In this document: in pieces, positions 9,938-19,700 of the stretch | Position numbering within the stretch: the stretch's first letter is position 1 | Layout: every line of letters begins with the position of its first letter | NCBI GenBank assembly: GCA_019828565.1 | Contig: JAHDYR010000012.1 | Span: 434,001-498,000 of the forward strand | DNA: 64,000 nucleotides | Origin: Carpediemonas membranifera | Taxonomy: Eukaryota; Fornicata | Reading direction: 5' to 3' | Translations under genes and position numbers: made by a program | The notes under the pieces: generated by a model | Seen by the model: the letters and a program-made list of their open reading frames with translations, nothing else | Database searches by the model: none | Told to the model about the DNA's origin: nothing

Positions 9938-12043
9938 ATGAACCTCAAGCTGAGCTCTCCCGGTGACGATGCAAACTTCTCATATACTGCGCCAAAGCCA
10001 AGAGTCAACAAGCAAGCTCCTGAGCCGGCTCCTGCGCCTGCATCTGCACCGTCTACACAAGCCCCAAAGGTTCTCAGGGGTTCGCTCTTCGCCTTCGACG
10101 ACGGGCAGCGCCAATACATATCCCTTGGGACATGCGGCGTTGTAATCATCGAGACGGCGCCCGCGGTCCGAAAGCTCATGGTGTACATCGAGCCTGAGCC
10201 CGGCAAGCAGCAGACCGTCTTCACCGCGGACGTCAACGGCCAGCTCAACACAGTATTCACCCCCAATGAGCAGTACCGCTCCTTTAGTGCCCACGGTCGC
10301 GCGTTCTCCGTCTTCCTTGAGGCGGCCGACAGCGCCGAGCTCGCATCCATCATCAACAAGGCCTCCGCGCCTGATCTTATCGCCGAGACCAGCGGATCTG
10401 GCACCACAGTGGTCAAGGACGGCTACCGTGTCGGCCTGGTCTACCGCGTGGCCGCCGTTCCCGCCGACTGGGCAACACAGCCGCCCCAGGGGCCGCCACA
10501 GGCCCTGTTCGAGCAGAACGACGAGCTCGTGTTCGTCCTGGGACAGCAGGACAGCGCTCTGGGCGATTATGAGGAGCTGCTGCTGGGCATGCGGAAGGGC
10601 GGGGTCCGACTATTCCTGTGCCCCCCCGGGACGACGGTGTTCGGGGCTCCGGCGGGCACTCCCTTCATGCTGTCGGTCACGCTGCTCAGGACGAAGCGGG
10701 CCAAGAGCGACGCCCCCGCTCCCGCTGTGGTGACCCCTGCCCTGTCCGACGTCAAGCCCTCCCCCCATCTGCCCCCCGCACCCGCACCGGCGCCTATGGC
10801 CGCACCCGCGCCGGTGCCCGCGCCTGTTGCCGCTCCTACCGCTCCTGCGCCATCATCCCCCGCCCCCGCGGCCCCAGCGCCGACCCAGCCCGAGTTCAGG
10901 CTCCCCGCGAACATCGTGACGACAGAAGCACTCGCAGCCGCCCTCGCGCCCATCAGCGCCGCGGTGACGACCCTCCAGGAGCGCCTGGCACCTGCTACAG
11001 TGCCTGCGGACGTCCCATCGGCAGACAAGCTTGTCCTATCGCTGCAGCGTCTGCTGGACACCTGCTATCACGCCGAGGACAGAGTCACGGCCGCGGAGGA
11101 GGCGGCGAAGGACGCCAAGGACGAGCTCAGCGGCCTCCTCCGCAACCATGAGAGGGAGCTGAGTCGTATGGCCGCCCGGTACAGCAAGAACGTCGACGAG
11201 CTCAACGCCAAACTGAAGAAGACCAAGCGCGTGGTGATGCAGCTCAAGAAGTACAAGGAGGAGGCCGGAGCTGCCCGGGAGATCGTCTCTGGTCTGCAGG
11301 ACGAGCTCAGCCGGGCCAGGGCTGACCTAGCGGACGTAGAGGAGAGCGCCGAGCTCGAGGCTGCCGCACTCCGGAGAGAGCTCGTGCGGCGGGAGAACGA
11401 CCTTGCCGCACGGGACGCGGTGATCGCGAGGCTGACGGCTGAAAGAGACCAGGGCGTTGTGGCGCCCGTGAATGTGGCCGTCCCCGAGCCCGAGCCGGAG
11501 CAGTCGGAGACTGAGTTCACCGTCAGCGAGCCCAGCGACGACGACGAGGAGGAGGACGACCTCGTGACTCGAGGGAGCGAGGACGACGGCAGCGAGGACA
11601 ACGTCATACACTATGGTATGCCCGAGTACGATGAGGACGAGGACGACAGCGACGATGACGTCGGGGACATCGACTTTGAAGGAGGGGACAGCACCGAAGT
11701 ACCACTATCCGAGCGGGAAGAGTTTATCCCGGAGGCGCGGCGGGCGACCATTCCTGACGACGCCGGGTCCAGTGGGCCCAGGAGCAGCGAGGCGGACTCC
11801 CTTGAGGTCGAGGGGTCTGAGCAAGAGGCCGAGATCGACGAGAGCCCTGCTGAAGAAAGCCCGGTCGCCTACGACGACGGTAAGGATGATGAAGATGAGG
11901 AGCAAGAGCAAGAGGAGGAGGAAGAAGCCGATGATAATGAGGATGAAGATGACGATGGGGAGTACGAGGCTGGCACCAAGAACTACGTCGTCTCCGACAT
12001 CTCTGACGTGTCCGACGTCTCCCTGGACGACCTCGACCTGTAA
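9938..12043 (+). CDS. FKBP15-like protein: WH1-like, FKBP-like, coiled coil, acidic tail
   Basis: 701 residues from the ATG at 9938 (the frame opens earlier only with a GTG). Residues about 45-150 resemble an EVH1/WH1 domain. Residues about 160-265 follow an FKBP fold (Val-Lys-Asp-Gly start, Leu-Gly-Gln-Gln-Asp, Gly-Met-Arg-Lys-Gly-Gly-Val, and a Ser-Val-Thr-Leu-Leu end strand), but aromatic pocket residues are poorly kept, so prolyl-isomerase activity is doubtful. A Pro/Ala linker (about 270-325) precedes a coiled coil (about 385-510) and a long Asp/Glu tail. The order WH1, FKBP, coiled coil, acidic tail is that of FKBP15/WAFL, an endosome- and actin-linked protein. The stop TAA is part of TAAAC, and the gene converges on the next with 18 bp between stops. 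Confidence 0.7.
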   Translation: MNLKLSSPGDDANFSYTAPKPRVNKQAPEPAPAPASAPSTQAPKVLRGSLFAFDDGQRQYISLGTCGVVIIETAPAVRKLMVYIEPEPGKQQTVFTADVNGQLNTVFTPNEQYRSFSAHGRAFSVFLEAADSAELASIINKASAPDLIAETSGSGTTVVKDGYRVGLVYRVAAVPADWATQPPQGPPQALFEQNDELVFVLGQQDSALGDYEELLLGMRKGGVRLFLCPPGTTVFGAPAGTPFMLSVTLLRTKRAKSDAPAPAVVTPALSDVKPSPHLPPAPAPAPMAAPAPVPAPVAAPTAPAPSSPAPAAPAPTQPEFRLPANIVTTEALAAALAPISAAVTTLQERLAPATVPADVPSADKLVLSLQRLLDTCYHAEDRVTAAEEAAKDAKDELSGLLRNHERELSRMAARYSKNVDELNAKLKKTKRVVMQLKKYKEEAGAAREIVSGLQDELSRARADLADVEESAELEAAALRRELVRRENDLAARDAVIARLTAERDQGVVAPVNVAVPEPEPEQSETEFTVSEPSDDDEEEDDLVTRGSEDDGSEDNVIHYGMPEYDEDEDDSDDDVGDIDFEGGDSTEVPLSEREEFIPEARRATIPDDAGSSGPRSSEADSLEVEGSEQEAEIDESPAEESPVAYDDGKDDEDEEQEQEEEEEADDNEDEDDDGEYEAGTKNYVVSDISDVSDVSLDDLDL

Positions 12044-12059
12044 ACACATGTAGCCTTTA
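12041..12059. terminator. Overlapping convergent poly(A) signals
   Basis: Plus-strand TAAAC at 12041-12045 contains the stop codon of the FKBP15-like gene. Minus-strand TAAAG at 12059-12055 lies 2 nt past the stop of the convergent coiled-coil gene. The two 3' UTRs must overlap unless cleavage is within a few bases. Confidence 0.55.
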
Positions 12060-12061
12060 CT

Positions 12062-13198
12062 CTATGCCTGCTCCACCGCTGGGACCAGGCCATGGGCCGA
12101 TGCCTCCTGCATGGTCCGATCGACCACACCCTGCACGGCCGTCTTCTTGATCGCCCCGAGGTCCCTCGCTGTCCCGGTCAGCCTGGCCCGGCAGCCCTCG
12201 ACTACGTGCTTGGCGTGTGTCGTCGTGTCGGTCGCGCTACTCGCCAGCTCCCTGCCTGCCGCCTCGAACCTGGCTGCCAGCTCGCCCAGCACCTCGATCA
12301 TGTCGCTGTCGAGCACACTGGTGGTCCTGAGGAGCCCGTCGAACGTCAGCGGGCAGCGGGTGGTCGGAGAATCCTCGGCCTGGTGCACAAGGGACCGGAA
12401 GATCGTCGCCGCGTGGGTCGCGACCTCCTGTGTCTTCCTGGCGAGGATGGCGGCCTGGTTCTTAAGGTCAGCCTCGGCATTAGCCTGCGCGAGATCGGTA
12501 CGGCTTAGCGCCTGGCGGATCTGCTGCCGTGCCGCTGCGACCTGCGCCCTGCGCTCCTCCTCGCACGTGATGTGGAGATCATGCAGGTCCGCCTCAATGC
12601 CCTGCCGCCGGGGCTTGCCGCGGAGGGAGACCGGCGCAGGCTGATCGCCCATGACTTGGACGAGTGGCAAGCCCGTCCTCCTGAGTCCGGCCTCGACCTC
12701 GCGGATCGACTCGCACGTGGAGTCGAACTGGCGGTGGGCGCGATCGATGGCCTTGCGGTTGTTCACGACGAACCGGAACAGCGTGTGCTCCCGCATGTTG
12801 AGGATCGAGTCAAGCATCGCCAGGCCCGCGGCATAGACGATCTCGTCGTTGTCCTTGGCTTCAGTGATGAGCTTGCGGAGGTTCGTCGTGCCCTCATTGA
12901 GCACACGCTCGCTGGCGTCGTTGAAGCTCTTGGTCACGTCGCTCAGGGATCGCTGGGTCACGTCGATGCACTCAGTCATGGTGGTCCCGGACGCGATGTT
13001 CAGGTGACTGTTGCTGTCACGGAGGCTATTGTACGCATCGGAAGTTAGCTTGGAGACGATGTAGGCATGGTTTGATATCCTGCGTGTCAGCTCGCTGGCC
13101 TCGTGGTCCACTGCACGCTTGAAATCCTTCAGAGTCTGTCGAGGCACTGGAGTTTCAACGTGGCGGAGGTTCGGCGTCTTCGTCGGACGTGATGACAT
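12062..13198 (-). CDS. Helical coiled-coil protein of unknown function
   Basis: 378 residues, ATG at 13198. Almost wholly helical and charged with heptad-like spacing, no signal peptide, no membrane segment, and no catalytic motif that I recognise. It ends Val-Glu-Gln-Ala. Shape suggests a filament, tether or cytoskeletal protein. Codon use is GC3-rich like its neighbours, which supports it being real. Upstream it faces the aminotransferase across 361 bp. Confidence 0.7.
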   Translation of the reverse strand: MSSRPTKTPNLRHVETPVPRQTLKDFKRAVDHEASELTRRISNHAYIVSKLTSDAYNSLRDSNSHLNIASGTTMTECIDVTQRSLSDVTKSFNDASERVLNEGTTNLRKLITEAKDNDEIVYAAGLAMLDSILNMREHTLFRFVVNNRKAIDRAHRQFDSTCESIREVEAGLRRTGLPLVQVMGDQPAPVSLRGKPRRQGIEADLHDLHITCEEERRAQVAAARQQIRQALSRTDLAQANAEADLKNQAAILARKTQEVATHAATIFRSLVHQAEDSPTTRCPLTFDGLLRTTSVLDSDMIEVLGELAARFEAAGRELASSATDTTTHAKHVVEGCRARLTGTARDLGAIKKTAVQGVVDRTMQEASAHGLVPAVEQA

Positions 13199-13559
13199 TG
13201 TCGTAGAGAAAATAATGCTTCACAGCCACTATTCGCACAAGGATTGCTTCGCAAGCTCCATCAATCTTATTCGCAACGACGGTTTTGCCACATTTGCACC
13301 CCTGGAAGAGTTAGCCCGTGCCAGCTGTGGGTGTTACGACCCAGCAACACCTCTCGTAGAACCCAGTGAACTTCCCGACCCGCGACCGCGGATGATCATT
13401 CCGGCACCGCTGAGCTCAGGATGCTGAAATCCCCGGCTGCTTAGACGGTCGGGTGTGGTTCCTGACATGTTCACACCCGGCTGCAGTGGCCGTATCAAGG
13501 GTCTTGGGAAGTCAACCGCAATTGACACAAGACTTTCGTAGACAAACCGATCATCAGTA
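13199..13559. promoter_or_regulatory. Divergent intergenic region, 361 bp
   Basis: Separates the minus-strand coiled-coil gene from the plus-strand aminotransferase and must hold both promoters. Noticeably lower GC than the flanking genes. No motif recognised. Confidence 0.35.
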
Positions 13560-14777
13560 ATGGGCGGACAATTGGTACCCAGCGCTTTCGTCTCTGGCCA
13601 GATTAACACTGCTATCGCGAATTCCTCGTGGATCCGCAGAATGTTCGAAGAGGGCGTCACGCTACGCGAGAAGCTCGGCGCTGAGAACGTCTTCGATCTC
13701 TCCATCGGCAACCCCGTGCTCGAGCCTCCCCAGAAGTTCCGTGACAACCTCAAGAAGCTTGCCGCGAACCCTCCCCCCGGTATCCACCGCTACATGTCGA
13801 ACGCCGGCTTCCCCGATGCCCGCGAGGAGGTCGCCGGGTATATCTCAGGATCCCACGGCATCAAGGTCGCCGCTGACGACGTCGTCCTGACCTGCGGCGC
13901 TGCCGGCGCGTCCAACATCTTCATGCGCACAGTCCTGGAGCCCGGAGACGAGGTCATCGTCCTCCCCCCGTACTTCGTCGAGTACGGCGCCTACGTCTCC
14001 CAGCATGGCGGCCGCATCGTCCCCGTCCCCACCGATGACAAGTTCATGCCCGACCTGGACGCCATCCGGGCGGCCATCACCGCCAAGACTCGGGCCATCA
14101 TCCTCAACTCCCCCAACAACCCCACCGGTGTCATCTACCCCAAGGACATCTACGCCAAGCTCGGCAACATCCTCCGCGACGCGTCCGAGAAGCAGGGCCG
14201 CCCTGTGTTCATGATCAGCGACGAGCCCTACCGTCGCCTCGCCTTTGACGACGTCGAGATCGGCTCCGTCCTCACGTCGTACGAAAACGCCATCGTGATG
14301 TCCTCGTTCTCCAAGGACCTCGGCCTGGCCGGCGAGCGTATCGGCTTCGTGACCCCGACCCCGCTCATGTCGAAGGAGGCCCGCCAGACCCTCGTCAACG
14401 GCCTCATCATGACTAACCGCACTCTCGGCTACCTCAACGCCCCCGCCATCATCCAGAAGGCCATCATCGGCGCCACAGGCCAGACTGTCGACATGGACTG
14501 GTACCGCGAGCGCCGCGACATGCTCTACAGCGGCCTCGTCGACTGCGGTCTCGACGTCGTCCGGCCCCAGGGTGCTTTCTTCGCCTTCCCCAAGACCCCA
14601 GCCGGCGTGGACGACATGGAGTTCACCGCCAAGCTCAAGGAGGAGGGTGTGCTCGTCGTGCCGGGCCGCGGCTTTGGGCGGGCGAACCATGTCCGGCTGA
14701 GCTACGTTGCCGAGAAGAAGACGCTGGAGAAGGCCTTGAACAAGATCCAGGGTGTCATCCGCGGCCTCAAGAAGTGA
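13560..14777 (+). CDS. PLP-dependent class I/II aminotransferase
   Basis: 405 residues, ATG at 13560. Fold-type I aminotransferase: substrate-loop Asn-Pro at the N-terminus (Ser-Ile-Gly-Asn-Pro), the Gly-Ala-Ala-Gly-Ala cofactor phosphate loop, Asn-Ser-Pro-Asn-Asn-Pro-Thr-Gly, the Asp-Glu-Pro-Tyr pyridine-binding motif, and Ser-Phe-Ser-Lys-Asp with Schiff-base Lys252. The carboxylate-binding Arg is in Asn-His-Val-Arg-Leu-Ser-Tyr near the end. Likely an aspartate/alanine-type transaminase of amino-acid catabolism; substrate not fixed by sequence. No targeting peptide seen, so probably cytosolic. CATAAAG follows the stop by 3 nt. Confidence 0.93.
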   Translation: MGGQLVPSAFVSGQINTAIANSSWIRRMFEEGVTLREKLGAENVFDLSIGNPVLEPPQKFRDNLKKLAANPPPGIHRYMSNAGFPDAREEVAGYISGSHGIKVAADDVVLTCGAAGASNIFMRTVLEPGDEVIVLPPYFVEYGAYVSQHGGRIVPVPTDDKFMPDLDAIRAAITAKTRAIILNSPNNPTGVIYPKDIYAKLGNILRDASEKQGRPVFMISDEPYRRLAFDDVEIGSVLTSYENAIVMSSFSKDLGLAGERIGFVTPTPLMSKEARQTLVNGLIMTNRTLGYLNAPAIIQKAIIGATGQTVDMDWYRERRDMLYSGLVDCGLDVVRPQGAFFAFPKTPAGVDDMEFTAKLKEEGVLVVPGRGFGRANHVRLSYVAEKKTLEKALNKIQGVIRGLKK

Positions 14778-14908
14778 TCATAAAGTATGTTAGTACCCGG
14801 CAGTCGGGTGGGTCGCATGGCATTTACGTGATTAACGTGAGCGACACGTTATTCGTCCTGGCCACGTTTGGTTTCAGCTATCACCAGCTCTCAAGCAGAC
14901 CTACAGCA

Positions 14909-16687
14909 ATGGAATACGATCCAATCGCTGGCAGTGATGATCCCTTCTTGGAGCTTGATCAGGCCCCCGTCGTCAAGAAGCGCCGTTTCAAGATCCCAAA
15001 ACCTTCGCTAACGCACGTCATATACGCCCTCTACGTCGTCATGAGCCTCATCTCAAGCATATATGTGTTCTTTGGCATTGTATTCCAGTACTATACTGAG
15101 GCTGCGACCGTCTCTCTTATCGTGGCGCAGCTGGTCTTCCTCAGCTACACGGAGATCAGGCACCACTTCAGCTCTCTCCCTCTGACCCTTGTGCTGCCAT
15201 ATCCTCTCTTCACGGGCTTCCTGATGCTGTACAACGCCATCTCAGGCTTCATTGTACTCACCAACGTCTTCGTCGAGCACGAATTCATCCGTAAGATCTA
15301 CATTGTCGTTTGCTCAATCCCTAACACCCTCATGGCCATCCTTGAGTTCAGAACCTTCGTCATGCTCTGCATCGTCACCGTTAAGGCCTACGCCCAGTCC
15401 CGTCGCAAGCAGCATAAGAAGCCCTTCCGCGAGACAGGCAAGGAAAAGGCGCAGCGCAAGAACAGACTCAAGGCAGGTGACACCGACGCCCAGGCGATCC
15501 TGGACATGTCGTCGCTGGCCAACTACAGCATGGCCGAGGACCTCGAGCGGCTGCTGAGCGAGAGCCAGCTCAAAACCGAGGAAGTGCGGCAGATGAAGCG
15601 CGAGCACATGAAGCACGTCCGCTACCAGCTGCTGCGGGACACGCTGCGGTCCAGCTACCTCCTTGGGACCCTGACACCGATGCTCTTCTTCGTCCTCGTT
15701 TGCCTCACCCTCATGCTGCAGAACGTGCTTGTGACGTGGGATCAGCTCAACTACGGCCACCCCGGCTTCTACACGACCTCTGAGGGCCGCACGCTCCACG
15801 TCTACTGCAGCATCGGGCCGGACCTGCCCCACGACGACCCCACCAAGCAGGGCCACCTCATCATGCTGGACGCCGGCTACGGGCTGCCAGGCATGGTCTG
15901 GTACCGCGCCGTGCTCGACCTGGCGGCGGAGATGGACGAGCCGCTGACCATCTGCTACTACGACAAGCCGGGCCTCGGCTGGAGCACCTTGCCGATGTTC
16001 TACCGACCGACGGCCGCCGACTACGTTACGACCCTGCACGACGCCATCAAGGCCGCCCTCGCCAACGACCCGCAGACGGTGAACCCGCGTTCGTCAGTGA
16101 CCCTCGTCTCCCACGGCACGGCGGCCCTCTACATGCCCGAGTTCGTCGCCAAGCACCCCGACCTCGTGGACCACGTCGTCACGGTAGACGGGTACAGCGC
16201 CAACATGACAGGGCAGGTCGACGACACGATCAAACCCTTCACGTCTCGCGTGGTCGCGATGCTGGCGCCCTTCGGCATGGGCAGGCTGTGGGCCCACTCG
16301 CTGGGCGCCCCACACCGCTTTGCATCCTCCGAAGCCGACGCCTGGGTGGCCCTCAACTCCCGGACAACCCAGTGGATCGCCCAGATGGCCGAGGCCGAGG
16401 ACATCGGCAGCCTGCTGGCGTCGAATAAGAAGTACGCCAAGCCCGGCGTCCTGGGCGGCATCCCGCTGTCTGTGATTGTGGCGGACATGTCAGAGAGCCT
16501 CTCAGCCAAGCTTTGGACGAGGCGAAGGGAGCACAGCGAGGCTATGCTGGCCTGGAGCTGCGCGGCCGAGCAGGACATAATCACGATGAAGAGCGGACAC
16601 AGGATGATGATAGACATCCCGATGAAGATCGCCAGCAGTGTGCTCAACGCCATGGGAAAGCAGCAGGGATCGTGTGATATAGTTTAA
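14909..16687 (+). CDS. Multipass membrane protein with alpha/beta-hydrolase domain lacking the Ser nucleophile
   Basis: 592 residues from the ATG at 14909; the longer frame begins with a GTG that overlaps the previous stop. About four membrane segments lie in the first 160 residues, then a basic/acidic cytosolic linker, a fifth at about 255-280, then an alpha/beta-hydrolase fold to the end. The oxyanion region (Asp-Ala-Gly-Tyr-Gly) and Tyr-Asp-Lys-Pro-Gly-Leu-Gly-Trp-Ser are typical. The nucleophile elbow, normally Gly-His-Ser-x-Gly, reads Ser-His-Gly-Thr-Ala, with Gly403 at the Ser position. Hydrolysis by the usual mechanism is therefore unlikely and a binding role more likely. The stop is inside TAAAG. 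Confidence 0.75.
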   Translation: MEYDPIAGSDDPFLELDQAPVVKKRRFKIPKPSLTHVIYALYVVMSLISSIYVFFGIVFQYYTEAATVSLIVAQLVFLSYTEIRHHFSSLPLTLVLPYPLFTGFLMLYNAISGFIVLTNVFVEHEFIRKIYIVVCSIPNTLMAILEFRTFVMLCIVTVKAYAQSRRKQHKKPFRETGKEKAQRKNRLKAGDTDAQAILDMSSLANYSMAEDLERLLSESQLKTEEVRQMKREHMKHVRYQLLRDTLRSSYLLGTLTPMLFFVLVCLTLMLQNVLVTWDQLNYGHPGFYTTSEGRTLHVYCSIGPDLPHDDPTKQGHLIMLDAGYGLPGMVWYRAVLDLAAEMDEPLTICYYDKPGLGWSTLPMFYRPTAADYVTTLHDAIKAALANDPQTVNPRSSVTLVSHGTAALYMPEFVAKHPDLVDHVVTVDGYSANMTGQVDDTIKPFTSRVVAMLAPFGMGRLWAHSLGAPHRFASSEADAWVALNSRTTQWIAQMAEAEDIGSLLASNKKYAKPGVLGGIPLSVIVADMSESLSAKLWTRRREHSEAMLAWSCAAEQDIITMKSGHRMMIDIPMKIASSVLNAMGKQQGSCDIV

Positions 16688-16735
16688 AGTTTACACCGAG
16701 ATACACTTGACGCTTATGCAACAAGTTTACACATG

Positions 16736-19700
16736 TTAATGAGTGAGGTAGGACTGCAGCAGCTTGAACGACCGGCTGAAGCGGCTCAGCTGGCGGAAGA
16801 GCACTCTGAGCCCGAACATGTACACGATCAGTGTTACGACCACGAGGGCCGCCCCGCCGACCACTGACACAATCTCACTGATGGTCAGCACGAGGGACAT
16901 GCGGGCATAGCGGTCTGCGAACATCGTCTCGATGGATGCGGCGATGGTGGCGGTCTCGCGCACCACGGGAATGAGGGTGCCGCTGCGGACATCGCTGGAC
17001 GCCGTGGGGGCCGTGCGGACGAACTGCTCGACCTTGGCAGCGTACTGGGACGCGCGGATCGAGAGGTCTTCGGGCTCGGTGCCGGTGAAAATGAGGTCGA
17101 GGGTATCGGCGCTGAAGGCGTCCTCGACGGTTTCCATGAGGGTGTCGAGCTCCAACTCAAGCATGGCCGGCTGGTTTGAGTAGGGCATTAGATACGAGTA
17201 GATCGACCGGGATCCAGACATCAGCACGCGAGAGTCCGCGGAGCAGGTGGTCGAGACAAAGAGGTAGATGAAGTAGATACCGGTAAAGAAGGCGATGACG
17301 ACAGCGGCGAAGAGAACGACGCCTGCGGTGACCGAGAGCAGCAGGGCGATCGCAAGGGTGAACTTCGTACGTAGGACCCGGTTGAGGACGTGCTGCTGGC
17401 GGGCTGACTGGGTGCGCTTGCTGGTCTGGCTGGAGAGCGCAGCCGTGGTGTAGGTCGGCAGCAGCAGGAAGGCGACGAAGCCCATCGTGAGCAGCAACAC
17501 GGCGTTGATGATGACGACGCTCGTGAGCTCGAGCTCGTCGGTCGACTCGAGGGTTTCGATGGCGTCCATCCTGAAGTTCTCGTACAGATCGAGGCAGAGT
17601 GCATTCAGTGTCACGAAGTCCTTGTAGGTGATGCGGTCCGTCAAGGCCAGGGTTTGAGCCATCGCCAGCTTGTCGGCGTCCGCCCGGGCAAGGTCGTACG
17701 TGCTGTTGGTGAAGCGCGTGGTGTCGATGGGGCGGGTCGACGCCGTCGAGTTCCAGGTAAAGTTGGCAACGGTCGGCATCATGATCAGGGCGTCGTCGTG
17801 GACTGAGGCTGCGAGCACGAGGGCGATTGCCATATCCTCATAAAGATAGTCATGGTACGCGACGACAGCGGCGAGGTCGTCTTGGTTGACGCCGACGTTG
17901 AGCTCGTTGATCCGGGCCACGGAATTCACGTGGTGCCCGACGGCGGTCTCGACCATGTCGAAGGCCGACTCGACACCGGTGAAGACGTAGCGCTGGACAG
18001 CGAACTGCAGCATCGCCATCACGTCGAGGGCGTACTCAAAGGCCTCGTTCACGGCAGCGGCGTCCTTGGCAACCTCGTTGGGGCGGACGAACTGGTAGGT
18101 GTAGAAGTGGACGCCGTAATCGATGGCCATCGTCGAGAGGCACACGACGAGGCAGCCGAGGGACACTAGGGCGAGTTTGCTGATGCCCGCCCGGCGCCGC
18201 TCGCCAGCGATGAGGGCGCTGAGGACGGTGGGGGCGAAGGCCAGGGCGAGAACGACGACCATGGTGATGGGGACGCCGAACGTCTCGAGGGTGTTGGTTT
18301 CGAGCTCGGAGATGAAGCCGGGGATGAGCTCGGATGTGCCGAGCATGTTGGCGAAGAGGTCCATGCGGAGGGCAGCGACCTTGTCGTCGAACAGGATGGC
18401 CTGGGCGAGGGCGAGCTGGTCTGCCGCGGCGAGTGTGGTGGTGTCGGAGGTCTTGTTGGTGTACCAGACCGACCGGGAGTACTCCTCGACATCGTGGGCG
18501 TAGTATGTCTCGCCCGTGTAGTTCCATGACACTGGGAGCATGAATGTGATGTCGGATGAGTAGCCGTACCCGTACGCCGCGATACTAACCGCGACATCAG
18601 TGTAGTAGTTGAGGTCCTGCGTGATGTCATGCGTGGCGATCGAGCTGTCCTCGGTCAGGATGCCTGGAATGCTCTCCTGGACCTCGAAGAAGGCTTTGGA
18701 CGCCGCCGTGCGCCGGCCGATGTAGGCGTCGAGGCGGTCGGTCGCACCGCTCACGACGAAGGCGCTGGGCTCGAGAATGTCGAGGACGGCGGGGCCGACG
18801 GTTGAGATGGTGGCGTAGTCGAGCATCTTGATAGTCTTCTCGAGCTCCTTATCGTGGTCGTTGTGCGAGGTCACCGTGAAGGCGACGAAGACGGCGATAG
18901 ACACGATGGCCACCAGCTGTCCTGCGATGGCAAGAACACTCCAGATGGCGTGGAAGTTGCCACCCTCGTGTCGGCCGCGATTGTTCTTGATGAGGTTCCT
19001 GACGAGACGGAGCAGGTCAGCCAGCATGCCGAGTGTGCCCTTGGGCGGCTCGGGCAGGAAGTCCTCGACGTCGGACAGGGCCTTGTCCTCGCTGCCACTG
19101 CTGCCCGGCCCGGCAAGCTCGAAGGCCGAGGTGATCTCCTCATCGACGCTCTTGGTCTCGGGAGCCTCCTCGGTGAACATCACGCGCCGCTCAGTGCTCG
19201 GCTTGGGCTCAGAGGGCACAGCAGCGGCCTCGTCGTCGTCGTCGTGGCGGGCTCCGAGGTAGCAGACCTCGTATAGGGCGCCGTCGTCGTCCTCCTCGAC
19301 GCCTAGCTTCGCGTCGATGGCGGCTTCAGTCAGCTCGTCGTCGTTAAGGTCCTCCTGGAGGTCCTCATCGAGGTCGGCGACGACGATGTCCTTGAACTTC
19401 GACTTGGCCATGCCGACCAGCCGCATCTGACGACGGACCTGAGCTCTTGAGACGGAGAGGCAGTTGGTCAGCGAGACGTCGCAGGTCGATACCTCTGCGG
19501 TGAAGTTTCGGAAGATGATCCAGAAGGTGAGCACAACCGTGATCGACAGCTGCACCACGAAGAGCAGCGCGAGGATGAGCGCCATGCCGACGACAAGTGA
19601 GAATATCGTATCCTGCTCGAGCTCCTGGATCGTCTTCAGGTTCTCCACCGACGAGTCGAGGTTCATGCCGACGGCCATGTGTGCCCGAACAAACCGGGTT

